From Corynebacterium sp. zg-331 (lineage in GTDB: Bacteria > Actinomycetota > Actinomycetes > Mycobacteriales > Mycobacteriaceae), in assembly GCF_014267345.1 (NCBI RefSeq), contig NZ_JACMYD010000009.1, forward strand, positions 1 through 64,000: 64,000 nucleotides of DNA, read 5' to 3'. This document shows, piece by piece, positions 57,645-64,000 of the stretch (position 1 is its first letter; each line of letters opens with the position of its first letter). Below the pieces are notes generated by a model. It saw only the letters and a program-made list of their open reading frames with translations. It did no database searches and was not told the origin of the DNA. The position numbers and the translations under genes are program-made.

Positions 57645-59138
57645 GTGACCACTACGCCCACCCCTGGCTGCGCCGTCATCGTCCTGGCGGCGGGAGCTGG
57701 CACCCGCATGAAGTCGGCCACCCAAAAGACGCTGCATTCCATCGGCGGGCGCAGCCTGCTCTCGCACAGCCTGCACGCCGCCGCCGCGATCGAGCCCGAG
57801 CACCTGGTGGCGGTGGTGGGCCACCAGCGCGAGCAGGTCTCCCCGGCCGCCGAGGCGATCGCACAGGAACTGGGCCGCCCGGTGGTACAGGCCGTGCAGG
57901 AGGAGCAAAAAGGCACCGGCCACGCGGTGCAATGCGCCCTGGGCGCGATCCCCGACTTTCGGGGCACCGTGATCGTTACCAACGGTGACGTCCCCCTGCT
58001 GCGCCCGGAGACGCTGCGTAGGCTGCACGAGGCACACACCGAGTCCCCCACCGCCGTCACGGTGCTCACCCTGGAACTCGACGATCCCACCGGCTACGGT
58101 CGCATCGTGCGCAACGAGGAGGGGCAGGTGACCAGCATCGTGGAGCAAAAGGACGCCTCCGATGCCGAGCGCGCCATCCGCGAGGTAAACTCCGGCGTCT
58201 TTGCATTCGACGCCGAGGTGCTGCGCTACGGCCTGACCCACCTGGACTCCGATAATGCGCAAGGCGAGCTCTACCTCACCGACGTCCTGGGGATAGCGCG
58301 CGCCGAGGGGCACACGGTGCGCGCCCACCTGGCCGACGACGCCCGCGAGCTCGCCGGGGTCAACGACCGGGTGCAGCTGGCCGCCGCCGGCCAGGAACTC
58401 AACCGCCGTACGGTGGAGGCCGCTATGCGCGGCGGGGTGACGGTCATCGATCCCGCCTCCACCCGCATCGACGTCACCGTGACCCTGGGCCGGGACATCA
58501 CCATCGAACCGGGAACCCAGCTGCGCGGGGCCACCCGCATCGACGACGGCGCGCTCATCGGACCGGATACCACGCTCATCGACGTCGCCGTGGGCGAGGC
58601 GGCCCGCGTGGTGCGCACCCACGCCTTGTCCTCCACCATCGGGGCGGGCGCCACCGTGGGGCCGTTTACCTACCTGCGCCCCGGCACCGAGCTGGGCCCC
58701 GAGGGCAAGCTCGGGGGCTTCGTGGAGACCAAGAACACCACCATCGGGCGCGGCTCCAAGGTGCCGCACCTGACCTACGTGGGCGATGCCACCATCGGGG
58801 AACACTCCAACATCGGCGCGTCGAGCGTGTTCGTGAACTACGACGGCGTACACAAGCACCACACGGTGGTGGGCGATCACGTGCGCACCGGCTCGGACAC
58901 CATGTTCATCGCACCGGTGACCGTGGGTGATGGGGTGTATTCCGGGGCGGGTACAGTGATTAAAGAAGATGTCCCCGCGGGGGCGTTGGTGGTCTCCGGC
59001 GGGCGCCAACGCAACATCGAGGGATGGGTGGAACGCAAGCGGCCGGGTTCCCCGGCCGCCCGGGCCGCTCAGCGGGCGCGTGAGACGCAAGGATCATCGC
59101 CTGCCTCCGATCACTCCGGCGCCGACCAGGAAGGTTAA
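57645..59138 (+). CDS. glmU: Bifunctional GlcNAc-1-P uridyltransferase / GlcN-1-P acetyltransferase
   Basis: A 497-residue enzyme making UDP-GlcNAc for peptidoglycan. N-terminal uridyltransferase motif [15 protein letters not shown], then '[10 protein letters not shown]' and 'VTNGDVPLL'; the C-terminal half is a left-handed beta helix ('[19 protein letters not shown]', '[20 protein letters not shown]' in its last coils). GTG 57645 with GGAGG upstream was preferred; TTG 57639 and ATG 57594 are less likely. prs follows 11 bases later. Confidence 0.96.
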   Translation: MTTTPTPGCAVIVLAAGAGTRMKSATQKTLHSIGGRSLLSHSLHAAAAIEPEHLVAVVGHQREQVSPAAEAIAQELGRPVVQAVQEEQKGTGHAVQCALGAIPDFRGTVIVTNGDVPLLRPETLRRLHEAHTESPTAVTVLTLELDDPTGYGRIVRNEEGQVTSIVEQKDASDAERAIREVNSGVFAFDAEVLRYGLTHLDSDNAQGELYLTDVLGIARAEGHTVRAHLADDARELAGVNDRVQLAAAGQELNRRTVEAAMRGGVTVIDPASTRIDVTVTLGRDITIEPGTQLRGATRIDDGALIGPDTTLIDVAVGEAARVVRTHALSSTIGAGATVGPFTYLRPGTELGPEGKLGGFVETKNTTIGRGSKVPHLTYVGDATIGEHSNIGASSVFVNYDGVHKHHTVVGDHVRTGSDTMFIAPVTVGDGVYSGAGTVIKEDVPAGALVVSGGRQRNIEGWVERKRPGSPAARAAQRARETQGSSPASDHSGADQEG

Positions 59139-59149
59139 AGCACAGTCCC

Positions 59150-60127
59150 ATGACTGCTCACTGGAAGCAAACCCACAAAAACATGATGCTGTTTTCCGGG
59201 CGTGCCCACCCGGAGCTGGGCCGGGAGGTGGCCAAGGAGCTCGACATCGAGTTGACCCCCACCACGGCCCGCGACTTCGCCAACGGCGAGATCTTCGTGC
59301 GCTTCGAGGAATCGGTGCGCGGCTCGGACTGCTACGTGCTGCAGTCCCACACCCAGCCGCTGAATAAGTGGCTGATGGAGCAGCTCATCATGATCGATGC
59401 CCTCAAGCGCGGCTCCGCGCGCACCATCACGGCGATCCTGCCCTTCTACCCCTACGCCCGCCAGGACAAAAAGCACCGGGGCCGCGAGCCGATCTCCGCT
59501 CGCCTCGTGGCCGACCTGCTGCGCACCGCGGGCGCGGATCGCATCGTCTCCGTGGATCTGCACACCGACCAGATTCAGGGCTTCTTCGACGGCCCCGTGG
59601 ATCACATGCACGCCATGCCGATCCTCACCGACTACATCGCCTCCAAGTACTCCCTCTCCGACCTCTGCGTGGTCTCCCCGGACGCTGGCCGCGTCAAGAC
59701 CGCCGAGAAGTGGGCCAACGTGCTCGGCGATGCCCCCATGGCCTTCGTCCACAAGACCCGCAGCCTGGACGTGGCCAACCAGGTGGTGGCCAACCGCGTG
59801 GTGGGCGAGGTCGAGGGCAAGGACTGCATCCTCATCGACGACATGATCGACACCGGCGGCACCATCGCCGGGGCCGTGGGCATCCTCAAGGAGGCCGGAG
59901 CGCGCTCCGTGGTGATCGCCTGCACCCACGGGGTGTTCTCCGACCCCGCCCGCGAGCGGCTCTCCCAGTGCGGTGCGGAGGAGGTCATCACCACCGATAC
60001 CCTGCCGCAGTCCACGGAGGGGTGGAGCAACCTCACGGTGCTGTCCATCGCCCCGCTGCTGGCCCAGACGATCAACGAGATCTTCGAGAACGGCTCCGTG
60101 ACGCACCTCTTTGAGGGCGAGGCCTAG
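59150..60127 (+). CDS. prs: Ribose-phosphate pyrophosphokinase
   Basis: A 325-residue PRPP synthetase. ATP loop 'DFANGEIFVRFEESVRGSD', catalytic flexible-loop 'YARQDKKHRGREPIS', 'SVDLHTDQIQGFF' and the PRPP motif DCILIDDMIDTGGT are all present. PRPP feeds nucleotide, His and Trp synthesis and the decaprenyl-phosphoribose of arabinogalactan. Second gene of the glmU operon, ended by a terminator. Confidence 0.98.
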   Translation: MTAHWKQTHKNMMLFSGRAHPELGREVAKELDIELTPTTARDFANGEIFVRFEESVRGSDCYVLQSHTQPLNKWLMEQLIMIDALKRGSARTITAILPFYPYARQDKKHRGREPISARLVADLLRTAGADRIVSVDLHTDQIQGFFDGPVDHMHAMPILTDYIASKYSLSDLCVVSPDAGRVKTAEKWANVLGDAPMAFVHKTRSLDVANQVVANRVVGEVEGKDCILIDDMIDTGGTIAGAVGILKEAGARSVVIACTHGVFSDPARERLSQCGAEEVITTDTLPQSTEGWSNLTVLSIAPLLAQTINEIFENGSVTHLFEGEA

Positions 60128-60147
60128 CCCCGAGCGCCAAGAAGGAA

Positions 60148-60179
60148 GGGGCCGCGCGAGCAGGGCGCGGCCCCTTTTT
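60148..60179 (+). terminator. Terminator after glmU-prs
   Basis: A perfect 10-bp stem (GGGGCCGCGC 60148-60157 with GCGCGGCCCC 60165-60174) followed by TTTTT, 20 bases past the prs stop. Confidence 0.88.
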
Positions 60180-60229
60180 CGTATTGCGCCCCCTGTGGCC
60201 CGGCCCTGCCGTGGGTGTTGGCCCGCCCG

Positions 60230-61072
60230 CTACGCGCGGGGCAGCTCCCCGCCGTTGGTCTGACGGCACAGATGCGCGGCGATCAACAGGGAGGCCGGGA
60301 GGATAATCAGGGCGCCCAGCAGCAGGGTCAGAACGATCCCCAATATGGCAAGGATCGATCCCACCACGTACAGCAGGATCAGGCGGATGGCGTTGTGCCA
60401 CACCGCCGTGCTGCCCTCCACCACGGCGTGGCCGAAGCCGTAGCCGTCGGCCGCGTACCAGGCCCACGCCAGCGTGAACAGGTGAGTGAGCATGGTCAGG
60501 AAGAACGCTAGCAGTCCGCCCCCGGCCGCCCCGAGGTAGTACCAGAAGCTTGCGTCATTACCCACCCCCTCGAAGCGCGGCGGCATGGCCGCGCTGACCA
60601 GGTAGTCCACCGCCCACCAGAACACCGCCGCGGCCAGGGAGATGATGACCACCCGCCAGTAGTGGGTATCGCGGAAGAAGTCCCGGTACCCAATTCGGGA
60701 GCGGCTCACCTGGGCCAGCGCACCGGAGTACAGCGGCGGCGTGAGCAGCAGCGGGATGAGAGCGATCTCTGGACCAAAACCCCAGTCCAGGCTCCAGCCC
60801 TCGGGTATCAGCCCCGCCAGGTCCACCCCCAGGGCATGCTCGATGCCCACCAGGGTCAGGCCCAGCAGCGCCAGCGCCGCGAACACGGACACCGCCAGCA
60901 GGAGCATACCCAGGACCCAGACGCGCGGGTTGTGCCACACGGTAGAAAAGGCCCAGCGCACCGCCTCCATCACATCGAGCTTTACCCGCCCCCGTGGGCT
61001 CCCCTGGCCCGTGAGGGATTGATCCTCACGCCACGCCGCGTCCTTCTCCCCTTGCCTGCTCTCCATGCTCAC
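60230..61072 (-). CDS. Unrecognised integral membrane protein
   Basis: 280 residues: a charged cytoplasmic N-terminus of about 35 residues, then six helices in DUF4013/glycerophosphoryl-type 'YckC-like' arrangement, including 'WVLGMLLLAVSVFAALALLG' and 'RLILLYVVGSILAILGIVLT'. I recognise no conserved motif and leave the function open. GTG 61072 (VSMESRQ) or ATG 61066 is the start. No operon partner on this strand. The 285-base gap to rplY shows only that gene's promoter region. Confidence 0.75.
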   Translation of the reverse strand: MSMESRQGEKDAAWREDQSLTGQGSPRGRVKLDVMEAVRWAFSTVWHNPRVWVLGMLLLAVSVFAALALLGLTLVGIEHALGVDLAGLIPEGWSLDWGFGPEIALIPLLLTPPLYSGALAQVSRSRIGYRDFFRDTHYWRVVIISLAAAVFWWAVDYLVSAAMPPRFEGVGNDASFWYYLGAAGGGLLAFFLTMLTHLFTLAWAWYAADGYGFGHAVVEGSTAVWHNAIRLILLYVVGSILAILGIVLTLLLGALIILPASLLIAAHLCRQTNGGELPRA

Positions 61073-61357
61073 CGTGCGCTCGTCCCTATATTTTATTTAG
61101 CGGAAACCGAATAATTCCTCCACACGCTAACATCGCTGCTCACACCCCACAACAGATACCCTCGGCCTTGCCCCGCACCGAGGCGGGGTGCTAGCATTGT
61201 TTCGTCTCGGCGAGGGCCCCACGGGCCGTTATCGACGCGATCATGAGCATCACCCCGGTTTATCCTGCGGCGACTCGGCGAGCGCGCGAGTGGGCCGCAT
61301 TTTTCTTGCGGTCAGCTCCCCAGACATAGTTAACAACAACCGACGGGAGAGACCCTC

Positions 61358-61981
61358 ATGGCTAAGTACCCCACCCTGGAAGCGCAGGCCCGCACCGAGT
61401 TTGGCAAGGGTGCCGCGCGCCGGCTGCGCCGCGCCTGGCAGATCCCCGGCGTGATCTACGGCCCGGAGCTGGCCGAGCCCGTACACTTCGCCGTCCCCCT
61501 GCTGGACATGCAGGCCCTGGTGCGCAACAACGGCGTGAACGCCATCGTGGAGATGGACATCGACGGTGAGAAGTACCTCACCATGGTCAAGCACGTGGAC
61601 CAGAACGTGCTCACCCTGGACATCGACCACATCGACCTGCTGGCCATCAAGCGCGGCGAGAAGGTCGAGGTCGAGGTTCCCGTGGTGCTCGAGGGTGAAC
61701 CCGCCGCCGGCACCATGTCCATCCAGGACGCCGACGTGCTCCTGGTGGAGGCCGACGTGCTCAACATTCCGGAGGAAATCACCGTCTCCATCGAGGGCCT
61801 GGAGGTGGACACCAAGGTCACCGCCAGCGAGATCACCCTGCCCGAGGACGTCACCCTGGTGGCCGAGGCGGACACCGTGATCGTCTCCATCACCTACCCC
61901 GAGGTGGACGAGGAGCTGGAGGAGGCCGCCGAGGCCGCGGAAGAAGGCGGCGCCGAGGCCGGTGCCGACTCCGTGGAGTAA
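61358..61981 (+). CDS. rplY: 50S ribosomal protein L25/general stress protein Ctc
   Basis: A 207-residue bL25 long form: the N-terminal 5S-rRNA-binding domain (about 1-90: 'EFGKGAARRLRRAWQIPGVIYG'), the CTC/TL5 C-terminal beta domain (about 95-180) and an acidic Glu/Ala tail. Length fits the Ctc form rather than the short E. coli form. ATG 61358 follows GAGAG. Own terminator downstream; pth follows. Confidence 0.96.
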   Translation: MAKYPTLEAQARTEFGKGAARRLRRAWQIPGVIYGPELAEPVHFAVPLLDMQALVRNNGVNAIVEMDIDGEKYLTMVKHVDQNVLTLDIDHIDLLAIKRGEKVEVEVPVVLEGEPAAGTMSIQDADVLLVEADVLNIPEEITVSIEGLEVDTKVTASEITLPEDVTLVAEADTVIVSITYPEVDEELEEAAEAAEEGGAEAGADSVE

Positions 61982-62001
61982 CCCCTCCCCCGCGGTTGCT
62001 C

Positions 62002-62031
62002 ATCCCGGTGCGCCCCGCACCGGGATTTTTC
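62002..62031 (+). terminator. Terminator between rplY and pth
   Basis: An 11-bp perfect stem (62002-62012 with 62016-62026, containing ATCCCGGTGCG) with a 3-base loop and a T-run (62026-62030). Confidence 0.9.
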
Positions 62032-62055
62032 TTGGCCTACGCTACCCTGGGCCCC

Positions 62056-62580
62056 ATGACTACCTCCCTCGTGGTGGGTCTGGGCAACCCCGGCTCCCGG
62101 TACGCACACACCCGGCACAACCTCGGCGCGATGGTTCTCCAAGAGATGCTGTCCCGGCACCCCGGGGCGCGGCTGAGTGTGCACCGCAAGTCCAACACGG
62201 AGATCTATTCCCAGGGCGGCCTGATCCTGGCCCGTCCCCGCTCCATGATGAACCTCTCCGGCACCCCGGTGGCGGCCCTGGCCGCGTTTTTCCGCGTAGC
62301 CCCGGAGCGGATCGTGGTGCTCCACGACGAGCTCGACCTGGACTTCGGCCGCATCAAGGCTCGCCCCGGCGGCGGGGATCACGGGCACAACGGGCTGCGC
62401 TCCATCACTAAGGCCCTGGACAGCGGGGATTACGTGCGCTTAAGCTGCGGCATCGGCCGCCCTCCGGGGCGCATGGATCCGGCGGCCTTCGTGCTCAAGC
62501 CGTTTTCCCGCGCGGAGCAAGAGCAGCTGCCGATCCTGTGCGCCGACGCCGCCGACGAGCTGGAAAGGCTGCTAGCCTAG
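62056..62580 (+). CDS. pth: Peptidyl-tRNA hydrolase
   Basis: A 174-residue enzyme that releases tRNA from stalled peptidyl-t[22 protein letters not shown] carries the catalytic His (about residue 22); '[16 protein letters not shown]' and '[11 protein letters not shown]' are the other active-site loops. ATG 62056 was chosen because the longer frame overlaps the terminator. Slightly shorter than the usual 180-200. Confidence 0.96.
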   Translation: MTTSLVVGLGNPGSRYAHTRHNLGAMVLQEMLSRHPGARLSVHRKSNTEIYSQGGLILARPRSMMNLSGTPVAALAAFFRVAPERIVVLHDELDLDFGRIKARPGGGDHGHNGLRSITKALDSGDYVRLSCGIGRPPGRMDPAAFVLKPFSRAEQEQLPILCADAADELERLLA

Positions 62581-62586
62581 GGGACT

Positions 62587-63427
62587 ATGCGCCTGGCCAC
62601 ACTGCGATCTCCCGATGGCGGCATGCACGCCGCCCGCCTCGACTCCGATCCCACCACCGCCACCGTCCTGGCCGACTACACCAGCGTGGGGCATCTGCTG
62701 CGGAAGGACAACTGGGAAGAGATCGCCCGCACGGCCGCGGGCCCGCGGCGTGTGGTGCGCCCCCCCAGGATCTCGCCCCGGTGATTCCGCGCCCGGGCAA
62801 GATCATCTGCGTGGGGCTGAACTATGCCCGCCACATCGAGGAGATGGGCCACGAGCGCCCGAACGTCCCCACGCTGTTCATCAAGTTCCCCGAGGCGCTG
62901 ACCGGCCCCTACGACGACGTGGTGCTGCCACCCTGGGCGCAGGAGGCGGCGGACTCGAGGGAGAGTTGGCGGTGATCATCGGTCGGCGGGCGCGCCGCGT
63001 GCCCGCCGACCGGGCCACGGAGCACATCGCCGGGTACGCCATCATGAACGACTACTCCCTGCGGGACTACCAGTACCGCACCCTGCAATGGCACCAGGGG
63101 AAGTCCCTGGAGCGGTCCAGCGGCTTTGGACCTTGGCTGACCACCCGCGACGCCTTCCGCCCCGGCGCCCTGCTGCAAAGCTGGCTCAACGGCGCCCCCA
63201 TGCAAGAGGCTCGCACGGATGACCTGGTCTTTTACCCGGAGGCGCTCATCGAATACCTCAGCGCCCTGTATCCGCTGGAACCGGGCGACGTGATCGTCAC
63301 CGGCACCCCGGCCGGCGTGGGTCACGCCCGCTCCCCCCAGCGCTACCTGCGCGACGGCGATACGGTGCGCGTCCGCGTGGAGGGTCTGGGCGAGATCGCC
63401 AACACCACGATCTTTGAAGGGAAGTAG
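62587..63427 (+). pseudogene. Fumarylacetoacetate-hydrolase-family gene broken by two frameshifts
   Basis: Three consecutive frames carry one FAH-type protein: [12 protein letters not shown] (frame 1), then '[21 protein letters not shown]' (frame 2), then [15 protein letters not shown]...'[13 protein letters not shown]'...'[14 protein letters not shown]' (frame 3). The first shift is in a run of seven C (62760-62766; eight would restore frame), the second near 62950. The acidic metal ligands of FAH enzymes (E in EGELAVIIG and D in MNDYS) survive. FAH enzymes cleave or hydrate 2-oxo acids in aromatic catabolism. The gene is therefore non-functional unless the shifts are errors. Confidence 0.85.
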
Positions 63428-63789
63428 TGCGCGTTACCAAGACAACCGTCACCAAGATCATCTGGCTTCTCGTCCTGCCCTTTCCCCTCTTCGGCGGCAC
63501 CGGCGCGCGCTACCCCCCGTTTTCCGCGCTGTTTGGCATCGCCACCGCCCTGGCCGCCGCCGCGGTGACCATCTGGGGCCTGCGCACCATGAGGTCCACG
63601 CACGCCGACGTCTTTATCACGCGCACCTTTTCCGCTTCCTGGCCGCTCTACCTGCTGCTGGCCGCGGCGGGAATCGGAAGCTGGGAGTGGCTGAGCGTGC
63701 TTATCTGGCCGTTAGTCATATGGATGGGCATCGTGGAGAACCACTACGTCCTCACCTGGGCGAAGAACCTCGAACCCGACGAGGAGTAA
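63427..63789 (+). CDS. Small membrane protein, unrecognised family
   Basis: A 120-residue protein with four hydrophobic helices ('KIIWLLVLPFPLFGG', 'ALFGIATALAAAAVTIWGL', 'WPLYLLLAAAGIGSWEW', 'LSVLIWPLVIWMGIVENHY'). GTG 63427 overlaps the last base of the FAH stop. The next gene starts 2 bases later and has similar character. Unknown function. Confidence 0.7.
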   Translation: MRVTKTTVTKIIWLLVLPFPLFGGTGARYPPFSALFGIATALAAAAVTIWGLRTMRSTHADVFITRTFSASWPLYLLLAAAGIGSWEWLSVLIWPLVIWMGIVENHYVLTWAKNLEPDEE

Positions 63790-63791
63790 GC

Positions 63792-64000
63792 ATGCACACC
63801 CGCCGCGCCCGCCTGTTCAACCTCGCCTGGCTGATCGCGGTCACCCTGCCCTCCTTCGGCACGGCGCGCGAGGGCATGGATAAGCAGTATTATTCCCTCG
63901 CCCCCCCCCGTGCTCGGATGCCTGCTCATGGCGGCAGCCCTGATCGCCACGCTGTGGGCGGTGCGCACCGTGTTCGCCACCCGCCCGGAGCGCTTCGTGA
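63792..64000 (+). CDS. Small membrane protein, partial at the window edge and shifted by a C tract
   Basis: ATG 63792 encodes MHTRRARLFNLAWLIAVTLP, a first helix much like the previous gene's. At a run of nine C (63901-63909) the annotated frame becomes non-hydrophobic, while the next frame continues 'VLGCLLMAAALIATLWAVRTVF', a clear TM helix and a likely paralogue of the gene before it. Eight C would restore the reading frame. The gene continues past the window. Confidence 0.6.
   Translation, partial: MHTRRARLFNLAWLIAVTLPSFGTAREGMDKQYYSLAPPRARMPAHGGSPDRHAVGGAHRVRHPPGALR

Overview
The window reads as chromosomal DNA of a high-GC Corynebacterium. This follows from its gene content and order: ychF, ispH/xseAB, glpX, fumC, glyA, coaA, a short-chain cis-prenyl synthase beside mycothiol amidase mca, greA, ppx/DUF501/FtsB-like/eno, mazG, mfd, pyrRBC and glmU-prs-rplY-pth. 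Mycothiol metabolism and the DUF4245, DUF4307, DUF501, DUF5997 and DUF6542 proteins are actinobacterial hallmarks. Species cannot be named from sequence alone.

Layout. 0-0.4 kb: decayed TIGR02391-type gene. 0.5-22.4 kb: compact housekeeping DNA (translation GTPase, isoprenoid and exonuclease VII genes, gluconeogenesis and TCA genes, a TetR/14-TM efflux operon, one-carbon and CoA genes, mycothiol, GreA). 22.5-26.1 kb: mntH, then an accessory patch with a broken secreted-protein gene and a TM2-type membrane gene, ending at tRNA-Leu(UAA). 26.1-34.9 kb: ppx, DUF501, FtsB/DivIC-like, MntR-like regulator, a secreted lipase with a stop codon at its signal peptide, eno, a lytic transglycosylase, mazG and an APC permease. 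34.9-36.3 kb: AT-rich two-gene patch (secreted protein plus lipoprotein, both frameshifted) just downstream of pyrC. 36.3-44.0 kb: pyrC-pyrB-pyrR, an ornithine carbamoyltransferase and mfd. 44.2-47.5 kb: tRNA-Gln followed by a 3.2-kb AT-richer element bounded by a 26-bp imperfect repeat of the tRNA 3' end. 48.6-55.7 kb: a five-gene, translationally coupled cluster with LuxE-like and LuxC-like enzymes. 56-64 kb: multicopper oxidase, glmU, prs, a membrane protein, L25, pth, a broken FAH-family hydrolase and two small membrane proteins.

The most interesting locus is the 48.6-55.7 kb cluster: a PaaK-like ligase, an MFS exporter, a GNAT protein (split by a frameshift), a LuxE-type acyl-protein synthetase, and one polypeptide fusing a LuxC-type acyl reductase to a second PaaK-like ligase. 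No luciferase genes (luxA/luxB) are present. It looks like a pathway that activates carboxylic acids, reduces an acyl group to an aldehyde, acylates something and exports the product. I do not know a described system with this exact layout. A second theme is three small loci (24.1, 45.1 and 46.6 kb) that each pair a Sec-secreted protein carrying a Gly/Ala-rich C-terminal stretch with a small membrane protein immediately downstream, an arrangement reminiscent of bacteriocin/immunity pairs.

Frameshifts are frequent in accessory genes and nearly absent from conserved core genes. That argues for real decay, but several sit in homopolymers, so sequencing error must be excluded.
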